DNA of 64,000 nt from an uncultured Acidimicrobiales bacterium (GTDB taxonomy: Bacteria; Actinomycetota; Acidimicrobiia; Acidimicrobiales; SHLQ01): NCBI GenBank assembly GCA_938015295.1, contig CALLQB010000050.1:16124-80123 (forward strand), read 5' to 3'. The translations under genes were made by a program, and so were the position numbers. The notes beneath the pieces are model-generated. The model made no database searches, was not told where the DNA came from, and saw only the letters and a program-made list of their open reading frames with translations. Each line of letters starts with the position of its first letter. Position 1 is the first letter of the stretch. Below, in pieces: positions 1 through 7,763 of this stretch.

Positions 1-454
1 TGCCATGGGCAAGGGCCCGGCGGTTGTCGGCGTCGATGGCAGGAACGTCGAGCACCATGATGATGTTGTCGAGGGTTGACTCTTCAACCTTGACGAGTTC
101 GGCCATGAAGTCGCTGTCGGTGCGAACCCCATCGCCGTACAACACCGCAAACGCATGCGGTTCGTTGCCAAAGAACTCAAAGTACGCCTCGAAGCCTGAT
201 TCGACGAGTTCTCGAGGCCCGGGAGCGGTAGCTAGCGCCGTCGCAATGGCGGTACGCAGTCGCCCGCCGATGTCAGCAAGCAGCGCCAGATACAGGGCGT
301 GTTTGGACTCGAAGTGTTGATAGACGACCGGCTTGGTGATGCCAGCCGCCTCGGCGACCTCGTTCATCGAGGTGTCGTGGTACCCCTTGGTGCCGAACAC
401 CGCAAGGGCAACGGTCATTAGCTGGTCGCGTCGTTCATCTGCTGGCAGGCGCAC
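1..454 (-). CDS. TetR/AcrR-family transcriptional repressor (C-terminus off window)
   Basis: About 151 codons of a TetR-type regulator are visible on the reverse strand; the ligand-binding C-terminus lies beyond base 1. The N-terminal DNA-binding domain is clear: residues reading DQLMTVALAVFGTKGYHDTS lead into the helix-turn-helix NEVAEAAGITKP, followed by the typical YQHFESKHALY recognition and linker segment. The frame stays open upstream into the preceding gene; the only sensible start I see is the GTG at 454-452, 32 bp after the stop of the small membrane protein. It would be the last gene of a run glycosyltransferase, membrane protein, regulator. Its target and ligand cannot be told from the sequence. 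Confidence 0.85.
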   Translation of the reverse strand, partial: MRLPADERRDQLMTVALAVFGTKGYHDTSMNEVAEAAGITKPVVYQHFESKHALYLALLADIGGRLRTAIATALATAPGPRELVESGFEAYFEFFGNEPHAFAVLYGDGVRTDSDFMAELVKVEESTLDNIIMVLDVPAIDADNRRALAHG

Positions 455-486
455 AAGCGAAGAGTTTAGTCGGCGGCAACCGGCGA

Positions 487-783
487 CTAGTGCCCGCCGC
501 CGGTTTCGTCCGATTCTTCCCGAACAGCCTTCGCTACGCCGTAGCCGAACACGATCGCCGGCGCGAGAATTACCGATCCAATGAGCATCGAGGCGACGAT
601 GATGGTGACTTTGGTATCGGTCAAGCGGCCGAAGAACCCAAAAAAGAACACCACAATGGCGAGGGCGAACAACGAGTAACCCACGCGTTTGCCTAGGAGT
701 ACGGCCCGAGCGATGTTGGCCCGACGAATCAGCACCGGGTCGTCTTCGGTGGGATTGCTGGCAGGGTTGGTTGCCGAGGTCAT
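487..783 (-). CDS. Small two-helix membrane protein
   Basis: A 98-residue protein of unknown function. It has a polar N-terminus (about residues 1-32), then two hydrophobic segments, around residues 35-53 (GYSLFALAIVVFFFGFFG) and 60-84 (TIIVASMLIGSVILAPAIVF), separated by a short polar turn RLTDTK, and ends in a charged tail EESDETGGGH. It is probably an integral inner-membrane protein with both ends in the cytoplasm. Its ATG overlaps the stop of the upstream glycosyltransferase gene (ATGA, 780-783), which argues for translational coupling and one transcript. I do not recognise a named family beyond the small membrane proteins common in Actinobacteria. Confidence 0.7.
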   Translation of the reverse strand: MTSATNPASNPTEDDPVLIRRANIARAVLLGKRVGYSLFALAIVVFFFGFFGRLTDTKVTIIVASMLIGSVILAPAIVFGYGVAKAVREESDETGGGH

Positions 784-1832
784 GGGGTCCAGCCTGCCTC
801 ATCGATAAGCGAAGCCAGCTGTTCGGCCATGGTTTCGTGCGAAAGGTGTTGACGGGCAAGTAGCTGGTTGTGCTCGAGACGCTGGGTATCGGTCGGGTCG
901 TCGGCTCCTGCGGCCTTGGCCGCGAGATGCAACCGCATGGCCTCAAGGTCGGTGGGAGAGAACCAGTCGAAGCCGAGCGCCCTGAACTCTTCGGCCACGG
1001 GATAGGTGCCGACCACAACCGGCTTGCGGTAGATGGCGGCCTCGATCGGCGGATTGCCGAATCCTTCCCATGTTGAAGGAAACAACACCATGTCGGCGGC
1101 GGCGTAGATCTGCGCCCGAGTTTCAGATGGTTCGTGAATCACCCGACACGTAGCGTTGGCCAACGCCGCTTCGAGTTGCTCGTCGTAGCCATCTTCGGGT
1201 TTGCCGAGCAGCCAGTAGGTGCCGCCGAGCGCGGTGGCAATCGAGATGGCCTCGGGGATGTTCTTGCGTTCGATGGCTCGCACCGGGTGCGCGAGCAGGA
1301 GTTCGTTGTCGGCGACATCAAGCGCTGAGCGGCTCGTTGCCCGATCTGCGAGCGGTGGGTCGACATCGAAGCCGTTGTAGATGACCGTGGCTTCGAGGCC
1401 TCGGTCGAGCATCTCGGCCTGGGTGAGTTTGTTAATGACCACGTGACGCCATTGCGGATCGTCGGGCGGAAGTTCGTCGATATGGGCGAATCGCTCTCGT
1501 TGCCAGGGAGGGTCGTGATGATGCAGAAGGGCGGGACGCCCAGCGAGAACGTGAGCGACCGCTCGCGACGCCGGAAGGTTGAGCGGAATCGAGAGCAAAT
1601 TTTCGACGACGACAAGGTCGACATCGTCTAGAGCGAGTTCGAGTTCGCTGATGCTGGGAGGTTCGACGGCGTCGATGGCGAGCCCAGGAACGATGCGATC
1701 GACCGGGCCTTCGCCGGCAACGGTGACGATGTCGAAGCCAATCGAGCGGAGCGCTCGCTCCCAGCTGGTCGCGACGATGGAAACGCCGTCGGCCAAACCG
1801 AGACGGAACGAAACAAACGCGCAGCGGGACAC
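780..1832 (-). CDS. GT4-type glycosyltransferase
   Basis: A 350-residue GT-B fold glycosyltransferase. The C-terminal nucleotide-sugar domain carries the GT4 signature FPSTWEGFGNPPIEAAIYRK (the E-x7-E motif), preceded by HEPSETRAQIYAAADMV, and a linker VIYNGFDVDPP that matches the usual start of the second Rossmann domain. The N-terminal acceptor domain begins FVSFRLGLADGVSIVATSWE, as in retaining transferases that modify lipids, polysaccharides or small molecules. Donor and acceptor are not deducible. It starts 55 bp from the divergent glycosidase gene and overlaps the next small membrane protein by 4 bp. The neighbouring glycosidase suggests a shared role in a glycoside or compatible-solute pathway, but that is inference. 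Confidence 0.85.
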   Translation of the reverse strand: MSRCAFVSFRLGLADGVSIVATSWERALRSIGFDIVTVAGEGPVDRIVPGLAIDAVEPPSISELELALDDVDLVVVENLLSIPLNLPASRAVAHVLAGRPALLHHHDPPWQRERFAHIDELPPDDPQWRHVVINKLTQAEMLDRGLEATVIYNGFDVDPPLADRATSRSALDVADNELLLAHPVRAIERKNIPEAISIATALGGTYWLLGKPEDGYDEQLEAALANATCRVIHEPSETRAQIYAAADMVLFPSTWEGFGNPPIEAAIYRKPVVVGTYPVAEEFRALGFDWFSPTDLEAMRLHLAAKAAGADDPTDTQRLEHNQLLARQHLSHETMAEQLASLIDEAGWTP

Positions 1833-1887
1833 GAGCGAAGGTTAGCGAGGGCGCCTGGGTAAAGCAGAGCTGTGTGAGAATGGTCGC

Positions 1888-3087
1888 GTGACAGGCGAGA
1901 CAACGGCAACGAACCAGACGACCCCGGACGACCTCGAACAGCAGGTGGCCGACATGATGCAGACCCATTGGGTCGATCTGACTGGAGACGGCGACGGCTA
2001 CGCCGCTCCCAATAGCGAGGTGTACCCCTGGCAATGGTTGTGGGACTCCTGTTTTCACGTTCTCGTGTGGGCGCGGCTCGGCGATCACAAGCGGGCGGTA
2101 GCCGAACTTTCGCAGGTGTTTGTCGCCCAAACCGCCGATGGTTTCGTGCCGCATATGAACTATCAGCTCGACCCGTCGCAATCGGTCGAATTTTGGGGGC
2201 GGGCCGGTAGTTCGTCGATCACCCAGCCGCCGATGTTCGGTCATGCCGCGGCCGAGCTCTTGCGCAACGGTGTCGACGTACCTGGCGACGTTGTCGCTAA
2301 CTGCCTCGCAGGTTTGTCGTTTCTGCTTACCGAGCGGCGGCGCACCGACGACGGTCTTGTGGTGTTATGCCATCCGTGGGAAACCGGCACCGACGACAGT
2401 CCGCGTTGGGACGACGCCTGCCCCGGCGGGTTCGCTATCGACCGGTGGCGGGCGCACAAGTCGTACCTGGTGGGCACGGTCGAACACAACGATGTTGGCT
2501 CAGCGGTGGCAAACCCCGAGTTTGAAGTTGCGTCGGCTGGATTCAACGCGTTGATTGCTTTCAACACGTTCGAGCTGGCAAGCACAATTGCGGGCGACGG
2601 ACCGCACGCCGAAACCCTCGAGCGACTCAGGGCGGCGGCCGAAGAGCTCGTAGGTGCCATCGACGCCCGCTGGAACGGCGAAACGTGGATCGACGGGGGC
2701 AAGGACTCGCCCCAAAGCGGGGGAGCGCGTACCGCGGATGGCCTGCTGCCGCTGCTGGTAACTGCCAACGCCGAGGCGCGAGTAACCGCCTTCGCATCAC
2801 TGGTCGACCCAAGCGCATATGGGGGGCCGTTTGGTCCTGCTGGAGTGCATCGGGCCGAACCCACCTATGAACCCAACACGTACTGGCGCGGACCCGCTTG
2901 GCCGCAGCTGAGTTATCTGCTCTGGATTGCCGCACGAAATGCGAACGATCCGGTCGCTACCCAGCTCGGGCAGAGCTTGCGGGCCGGATCGTCTACCTCA
3001 GGGTTGGCCGAATACTGGAACATCGACTCGGGCAACGGCCTCGGCGCAATGCCGCAATCGTGGGCGGGATTAGGAATCCTCGTCTGA
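1888..3087 (+). CDS. Six-hairpin glycosidase (MGH1/GH63-like)
   Basis: A 399-residue protein with the look of an (alpha/alpha)6-barrel glycoside hydrolase of the mannosylglycerate hydrolase or GH63 C-terminal type. Supporting segments are YPWQWLWDSCFHVLVWARLG near the N-terminus (substrate pocket with a WDS motif), GFVPHMNYQ, CHPWETGTDDSPRWD around residue 165, and NTYWRGPAWPQLSYLLW near residue 330, which is typical of this clan. No signal peptide is seen, so it is probably cytoplasmic. Start is GTG at 1888. The gene is divergent from the glycosyltransferase; the pair could make and break the same glycoside. The exact substrate (trehalose-, glucosylglycerate- or mannosylglycerate-like) is not resolved. 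Confidence 0.7.
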   Translation: MTGETTATNQTTPDDLEQQVADMMQTHWVDLTGDGDGYAAPNSEVYPWQWLWDSCFHVLVWARLGDHKRAVAELSQVFVAQTADGFVPHMNYQLDPSQSVEFWGRAGSSSITQPPMFGHAAAELLRNGVDVPGDVVANCLAGLSFLLTERRRTDDGLVVLCHPWETGTDDSPRWDDACPGGFAIDRWRAHKSYLVGTVEHNDVGSAVANPEFEVASAGFNALIAFNTFELASTIAGDGPHAETLERLRAAAEELVGAIDARWNGETWIDGGKDSPQSGGARTADGLLPLLVTANAEARVTAFASLVDPSAYGGPFGPAGVHRAEPTYEPNTYWRGPAWPQLSYLLWIAARNANDPVATQLGQSLRAGSSTSGLAEYWNIDSGNGLGAMPQSWAGLGILV

Positions 3088-3111
3088 ACCTTGTGGCCGT
3101 GGCTACTTCAC

Positions 3112-3226
3112 TGTCACCCTCGTGGCTACGCCACTGTCACCCTCGTGGCTACGCCACTGTCACCCTCGTGGCTACGCCACTGTCACCCTCGTGGCTACGC
3201 CACTGTCACCCTCGTGGCTACGCCAC
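3112..3226. repeat. 23-bp tandem repeat, five perfect copies with embedded hairpin
   Basis: Five head-to-tail identical 23-bp units occupy 3112-3134, 3135-3157, 3158-3180, 3181-3203 and 3204-3226. A degenerate copy lies just before, at 3091-3111 (…GTGGCCGTGGCTACTTCAC). Every unit ends in GTGGCTACGCCAC, a 5-bp inverted repeat around TAC, and begins TGTCACCCTC. The array sits between two convergent genes and its last unit supplies the stop codon of the DUF5317 gene. There are no spacers, so it is not a CRISPR. Because 23 is not a multiple of three, the array reads open in several frames and creates spurious long ORFs. Role unknown: it could be a transcription terminator cluster, a REP-like element or simple slippage expansion. 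Confidence 0.95.
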
Positions 3227-3823
3227 TACTCCACGATTCGACATTGCTGGCTGTAGTCCGCCCGTCGCCGGAAGTAGCACCTGCTGGGTTTCAGCTGTTT
3301 TGTGCGGGCGCATCATTGCATGCATCACGATGTCGGCCAGGCCAAACAGCAAGATCAGGTCGCCGAAAGACAACACCTGATCGAAGAGGCCAATCGGAAT
3401 CACATCGCCAAGAAATACCAAATGGTCACCGGCCTGCTGCACTTCACGAGGTGCAACCAGCGTGAGTTGTTTGGCCGTCGCGAGGTTTGGTGCAAGGTCG
3501 GCACGAACCATCGCCGCCGGGTCGACAGGCATGGCGCCGTTAACCACGATCACTACAAGATTGAGAAACAGGCCGAACGACACGACACCCATACCTGCGA
3601 GGGTGAAGTTGAGTAACGCGAACGCGATGAGACAACACAGCGCGATCGAGACGAATAGTGCAGTAAGAGGCGGGTTGAGCCACCCGATGACAAGTGGCAC
3701 GGTCACGCCGACGGCGAGAAGCTGCCAATAGTCGATACGCAGTCCCGACAGGTTTGCAAAGTGTCCGCCGCGGTAGATCCCGACGCCAGCACCAATCATC
3801 ACAGCAAGCAGAGCAGAAAGCAT
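3218..3823 (-). CDS. DUF5317-type membrane protein
   Basis: A 201-residue polytopic membrane protein. Hydrophobic segments are seen near residues 1-16 (LSALLAVMIGAGVGIY), 33-50, 52-75, 77-95 and 150-168, with a loop carrying NGAMPVDPAAMV and FLGDVIP. The pattern GAMPV followed by FLGDVIP and a terminal helix is what I associate with DUF5317, a family of unknown function common in Actinobacteria and Chloroflexi. The polar C-terminal tail (about the last 30 residues, including MRPHKTAETQQ and a final VVA) ends inside the 23-bp tandem repeat. The tail after the last helix may therefore vary between strains as the repeat number changes. Confidence 0.7.
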   Translation of the reverse strand: MLSALLAVMIGAGVGIYRGGHFANLSGLRIDYWQLLAVGVTVPLVIGWLNPPLTALFVSIALCCLIAFALLNFTLAGMGVVSFGLFLNLVVIVVNGAMPVDPAAMVRADLAPNLATAKQLTLVAPREVQQAGDHLVFLGDVIPIGLFDQVLSFGDLILLFGLADIVMHAMMRPHKTAETQQVLLPATGGLQPAMSNRGVVA

Positions 3824-3909
3824 GGTGGGAGGATATTCGGAAAACGCTCACATTCCCACCAATCGTGCCGATATCGCCACCCGTGGCGTTCGCGCGAGTA
3901 GTGGTCGAG

Positions 3910-4539
3910 TTACAGGCCAGTACCTTTCGCCGACCCCGTCGTCTGCGGATTGCTGCGCACCATGCAGATGATCTCGCGGTACCGACCAACCTCGTAGTTG
4001 TCGCGCGGCGGATAGGTATGGTCGATTTCGTACGTCGACAACTCATAGGTTTGGCCCACAAATTCCTCGAACGCGTTGTAACAAACCCGGGTGGCATAGT
4101 CGTTCATCAGCTCTTCGCCTGGGTAGGGAACTTCTGGGCCAGCCGGAAACTCGCGAGTGAAATACACTTCTTTGTCGTGTGGTAGCTCGCAATCGAGTGC
4201 GATCAGAAGATTTTGCGGTTGCCGCTCCTGTACCCAGTTGTATTCGTTGATGCATTCGCCAAGCTGCGCGGCATCAAAGCTGATCGGATCGCCGAGATCG
4301 TACGCAGCGTCGTAGTCAAACAGGGTTGTTGTTGGCGCTTCACCGTCGGCTCCGACGCTTCCGTCGTCGTTCGTCGCGCTGTCGCCTAAGCCGGGAATGC
4401 CGCGGTTTTCGGTCTCGCCCGAAGATGAACAACCAGCGGCGAGCAGCAGCACCCCCAGGACAATCCCGATCAACGCCGTTGAACGGGGTAGCGCCAACCA
4501 CACACGCTCGATGGCGCCAACGCGAACCTGATGAGCCAT
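3910..4539 (-). CDS. Septum-formation-like lipoprotein
   Basis: A 209-residue exported lipoprotein. The N-terminus has a hydrophobic stretch TALIGIVLGVLLLAAGC with a lipobox LAAGC at about residue 36, then a low-complexity linker rich in S, G, D and T (through about residue 75). The folded part resembles the actinobacterial septum-formation domain: GECINEYNWV, then ALDCELPHDKEVYF and CYNAFEEFVGQTYE, with cysteines that probably pair as disulfides outside the membrane. The C-terminus ends EIICMVRSNPQTTGSAKGTGL. It would be anchored to the outer face of the cytoplasmic membrane. It lies 13 bp after the start region of the class E sortase gene, in the same direction, so the two may be co-transcribed. 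Confidence 0.75.
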   Translation of the reverse strand: MAHQVRVGAIERVWLALPRSTALIGIVLGVLLLAAGCSSSGETENRGIPGLGDSATNDDGSVGADGEAPTTTLFDYDAAYDLGDPISFDAAQLGECINEYNWVQERQPQNLLIALDCELPHDKEVYFTREFPAGPEVPYPGEELMNDYATRVCYNAFEEFVGQTYELSTYEIDHTYPPRDNYEVGRYREIICMVRSNPQTTGSAKGTGL

Positions 4540-4552
4540 AGCGTTACTGAAT

Positions 4553-6328
4553 TTAGTAGGCGGGAAGAAGCCGGTCGAACTGCTCGAAGCTCCGGAACAA
4601 GAACCAGGCCACGGGAACTGCGCCGATGACCCACGATGGCCAACGTTTCCAACGCCGAGCCGCAGTCGTCGTAGCCATATAGAACAGCATCGTTACGAGA
4701 CCCCAGCCGAGTGCCGGTGCCAACGCCGAAGTGTCCCAGCCCAAACCGGCATCGAAGTCGTCGCCGTTGAAGGCAACCGTGCTCGCTGGTTCGGAGTCTT
4801 CGCGGTCGTCGTCGGGTTCGTCGGCAGTTCCGTCGGTAGATCCGGGTTGGGTCTCGTCACCGCTCGCCGGTTCGGCGGACCCCGCATCGTCAGCTTCTGC
4901 ATTGGTGCTGACCCGCTGGTCGGCGCCGCCCTGGTCGGTCTCGACACCTTCATCTGCGCCAAGACCCTCGCCGGCCCCGGTAGTCGGTCGACTCACCGGA
5001 GCGACCGGCTCGCCAACCAGTTCGGCGACCACGATAATGCGCTGCCGGGCCGAATACTTCGGATGGCAGGCGGTCAGGGTGATCCGGTTGTCACCCCAGT
5101 CGTCCAAAACACAGGTATCCGAAGGTGCCACAATGAAATGTCCGAACTCAGCGGGCTGGTCGACGATGTCATCAAACGCTCCACGGCCGACCCCCTCCGA
5201 GGCCACAACAACCAGCTCTTCGTCGGCCGCGTTCGCCTCAGCCTCGATTTGTGCGAGGCGGGAGAGCTCGGCATCGACATCGGTTGTGGCGAAATAGGTG
5301 ATGCCATCGATAGCGCCGACAGCGAAGTTGTTGGGCAGCTCGGCGGGAATAGTGGTGGTCGTGGTGGTGGTAGTCGTGGCGTTCCGCTCACTTTCGTACC
5401 GAGCTTCCTGAAGGCTCACCGCCTTGGCGAGGTCAGCCTCGCTCGGCCGGTATCCCTCGTCGACGCAAAATCCCACCCGGTTCTTCTCGGTTTGGCCAAT
5501 GACTCGGTACGTGAATTCGCCGAGCAACGAGGTGACCAGAATCTCGTCGCCGGGAATGAGGTTGTCGATATTGTGAAACGGCGCACCGTAGGTGGTTCGG
5601 TGGCCAGCGAAGGCCGTGTTTCCTGGCTCGCCAGGCAGAACCGATCGCTTGTAGCGGCCGGGTCCTTTGCGCAAGTCCTCGACACTGACACCTTCGACAA
5701 CGATCTTGTCGACATCGATCGAAGGAATCTCGATCCGGGCGATTTCTTCGCCTCCCTCGGGAAACAGCAGGGCTCGAAGTTCTGGACTGAGCGACCCCGA
5801 CGTACCGGCGGCGCCGACACCCGCCGTCGAACTGTTCGAGGCACTGTTCGAGGCACTGTTCGAGGCACTGCCCACAAGAGAAGCGGCACCTTCGTCGTCG
5901 GACCCCACGTTGCCTTGTTCGCTAGGATCGCTCGCCGCGTCGTCTGCCGATTCCTCCGGGGCCTTGGGGCCGTTCGCGACCGTCACGGGTTCGGTGAGCC
6001 CACTTACCTGAGCGAGACGCTCGGCGAAGTCGCCACGCAGACTTTGCTGGGCTTGGGCCTCCTGAACCCCGGTTCCCCAAAGCTGATAGACCACAAAAAG
6101 TAGCGTCACAATTCCCGACACGGTGAAGAGTTGGCCAAGTGCGCCAAGGACAGACGCCAAGCGCCGCTTCGACCGATCGTCAAGGTCGTCAAGAGCGTCG
6201 CGGCCAGCGCCGCGTCGCTTTGCTCCGGGTTCAGCGGCAGCATCGGGCGTGCCTGGCCTTTCAGGCGTTTGTTCGAACTCGAGGGGCGACTCGTCCACGC
6301 CGGGAGAGTAGTTGTTGGCGCGCGGCAA
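4553..6328 (-). CDS. Class E sortase with long disordered insertions
   Basis: A 591-residue membrane-anchored transpeptidase. After a cytoplasmic N-terminus (about 55 residues) comes one transmembrane helix (LFTVSGIVTLLFVVYQLWG), an acidic Ser/Ala-rich linker with SNSASNSASNSSTAG, and then the sortase fold: RIEIPSIDVDKIVVEGV, the catalytic histidine in FAGHRTTYG (His243), the cysteine in ITLTACHPKYSARQR (Cys421) and the arginine just after it. The TLTxCHP form is the class E signature, normally specific for LAxTG signals. A poly-Thr tract (NATTTTTTTTTI) with a long extra segment lies between His and Cys. A second hydrophobic helix pair lies near the C-terminus (LGWGLVTMLFYMATTTAA, WVIGAVPVAWFLF). 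Typical sortases are 200-300 residues, so this one is unusually long. Confidence 0.88.
   Translation of the reverse strand: MPRANNYSPGVDESPLEFEQTPERPGTPDAAAEPGAKRRGAGRDALDDLDDRSKRRLASVLGALGQLFTVSGIVTLLFVVYQLWGTGVQEAQAQQSLRGDFAERLAQVSGLTEPVTVANGPKAPEESADDAASDPSEQGNVGSDDEGAASLVGSASNSASNSASNSSTAGVGAAGTSGSLSPELRALLFPEGGEEIARIEIPSIDVDKIVVEGVSVEDLRKGPGRYKRSVLPGEPGNTAFAGHRTTYGAPFHNIDNLIPGDEILVTSLLGEFTYRVIGQTEKNRVGFCVDEGYRPSEADLAKAVSLQEARYESERNATTTTTTTTTIPAELPNNFAVGAIDGITYFATTDVDAELSRLAQIEAEANAADEELVVVASEGVGRGAFDDIVDQPAEFGHFIVAPSDTCVLDDWGDNRITLTACHPKYSARQRIIVVAELVGEPVAPVSRPTTGAGEGLGADEGVETDQGGADQRVSTNAEADDAGSAEPASGDETQPGSTDGTADEPDDDREDSEPASTVAFNGDDFDAGLGWDTSALAPALGWGLVTMLFYMATTTAARRWKRWPSWVIGAVPVAWFLFRSFEQFDRLLPAY
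5835..5870. repeat. Three 12-bp tandem repeats inside the sortase gene
   Basis: Three perfect copies of TTCGAGGCACTG (5835-5846, 5847-5858, 5859-5870). The unit keeps the reading frame and encodes, on the reverse strand, the repeated SNSA tetrapeptide of the extracellular linker between the membrane anchor and the catalytic domain. It is a likely site of length variation between strains. Confidence 0.95.
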
Positions 6329-6445
6329 GCGGGAGCACGGCGACCGAAAAGGGCAACAAAACGGCGTATTTGAGCAACATTGTCACCTGGCACTTACACC
6401 GGCCTTAGCTAGTCTTTACCTCGAGTGCGCCAGTACGTTTACACC

Positions 6446-7096
6446 GTGCCCGTCGTCCAACTCCGCGATGTGGTCGCACTTCTTGGCCGGTTCCCGGCGC
6501 TTGCTGGTGTCGACCTCGATGTTGATGAAGGCGAGGTCGTCTTGCTTCAGGGCCCAAACGGGGCAGGAAAGACCACACTGCTGCGGCTTTGTGCCGGTCT
6601 GATCCCACCCGCTTCTGGCGAAGCCCGAATCTTCGGACTCGACGTGGTCAGCCAAGCTCGTCAGGTTCGCCGCCGAGTGGGACTCATCGGGCACGCCACC
6701 GGGCTGTATCGCGACCTCACCGTCTTGGAGAACGTGGTGTTCTGGGCTCGAGCCTCGCGGGTCGACAACCCCGTCGACGCCGCGAAAGCGGCAATGGACC
6801 GCATGGGAATCGAAACGCGTCTGGCCGATCTCGTGGTCGACCGGTTGAGCGCAGGTCAACGACGACGCACATCGATCGCGACGATGGTGGTTCGCCGTCC
6901 CGAACTCTGGTTGCTCGACGAGCCGCATGCCGGACTCGACCAGAGCGGCCGCGACAAACTCGACGCGCTAATTCTCGACGCCGCTGCTGCCGGGGCGACC
7001 GTGCTGGTGGCATCGCACGAACTTGAGCGCGTCGGGCGCCTGAGTCCACGAGAGATCACCATCGCAGGGGGAGCGGTGGTGTCACATGTTTCGTGA
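6446..7096 (+). CDS. ccmA: Haem exporter ATP-binding protein CcmA
   Basis: ABC-type ATPase of the CcmABCD complex that drives haem handling for System I cytochrome c maturation. The Walker A motif GPNGAGKTTLL, the signature LSAGQRRRTSIATMV, the Walker B WLLDEPHAGLD and the switch-region histidine in VLVASHELERVG are all present. I prefer the GTG at 6446 (sequence begins VPVVQLRDVVALLG), giving about 216 residues as usual for CcmA; an in-frame GTG at 6425 would add seven residues. The gene opens a nine-gene block running in one direction with 4-11 bp overlaps or very short gaps. The sortase gene diverges 97-117 bp upstream, so the operon promoter should lie in 6329-6445. Confidence 0.9.
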   Translation: MPVVQLRDVVALLGRFPALAGVDLDVDEGEVVLLQGPNGAGKTTLLRLCAGLIPPASGEARIFGLDVVSQARQVRRRVGLIGHATGLYRDLTVLENVVFWARASRVDNPVDAAKAAMDRMGIETRLADLVVDRLSAGQRRRTSIATMVVRRPELWLLDEPHAGLDQSGRDKLDALILDAAAAGATVLVASHELERVGRLSPREITIAGGAVVSHVS

Positions 7097-7763
7097 TGCT
7101 TTGCTGATCGCCGAAAAGGATCTTCGCATCGAGGCCCGGTCGCGAGTCGTGTTCAGCCAGGTTCTGCCCTTCGCCATTTTGGCGCTGGTGTTGTTTGCCT
7201 TCGCGCTTAACGCCGACCGCCCGGTGCTGCGCGATTTCACGCCCGGGCTTTTCTGGGTGGCGGTGCTTTTTGCCGGGCTACTGGCTATCCAACGCACCAC
7301 GAACCTCGAGCACGACGATGGCACCAACGACGCGCTGCGCTTGTCGGCGATAGAGCCGGCTTCGATCTTCCTTGGCAAAATGATGGCCATCAGCGTGCAG
7401 CTCCTCGCCCTCGAGGTCCTGCTCATCATCGGCGTGCTGGTCTTTTATGGGGCGGCGATCGAATCGGTAGCCGGAGGCGCGCTTCTGGCTGTGACCTCTG
7501 TCGTGTCATCCGTTGGTGTAGCCGCCGCCGGAACGCTCTACGGTGCTCTTACCGCTGGTATCAGAGGCCGGGAAACCTTGCTCCCGATACTGTTGTTACC
7601 GGTGCTCGCTCCGGTGCTGATTAGTGCGACTCGTTCGTTCGATGATGCATTCGGATCGGCAGCGGTCAACGGTTGGGCCTGGCTCGCGTTGCTTGGTCTT
7701 TTCGCTGTTGTTTATCTGACCTTTGGTCTACTTGCCTACGGCATTCTCCTGGAGGAATCGTGA
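7086..7763 (+). CDS. ccmB: Haem exporter permease CcmB
   Basis: A 225-residue permease subunit of the Ccm ABC complex. It starts MFRDALLIAEKDLRIEARSR, the amphipathic N-terminus typical of CcmB, and shows about six hydrophobic segments, including ILALVLFAFALNA, FWVAVLFAGLLAIQ, LLALEVLLIIGVLVFYGAA, LPILLLPVLAPVLIS and a last helix WLALLGLFAVVYLTFGLLAYG. The conserved cytoplasmic segment DDGTNDALRLSAIEP matches the family. It overlaps ccmA by 11 bp and its TGA overlaps the GTG of ccmC, which implies tight translational coupling. It would sit in the cytoplasmic membrane and pair with two CcmA subunits. Confidence 0.9.
   Translation: MFRDALLIAEKDLRIEARSRVVFSQVLPFAILALVLFAFALNADRPVLRDFTPGLFWVAVLFAGLLAIQRTTNLEHDDGTNDALRLSAIEPASIFLGKMMAISVQLLALEVLLIIGVLVFYGAAIESVAGGALLAVTSVVSSVGVAAAGTLYGALTAGIRGRETLLPILLLPVLAPVLISATRSFDDAFGSAAVNGWAWLALLGLFAVVYLTFGLLAYGILLEES

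Noticed and set aside
3112..3226. Possible CRISPR array
   Set aside because: Units are directly adjacent, with no spacers between them, and there are no cas genes nearby. It is a simple tandem repeat.
2898..3465. Two plus-strand reading frames that run through the 23-bp repeats (about 160 and 124 residues)
   Set aside because: They are open only because the repeat has no stops in those frames. They overlap a real reverse-strand membrane protein and have no family likeness.
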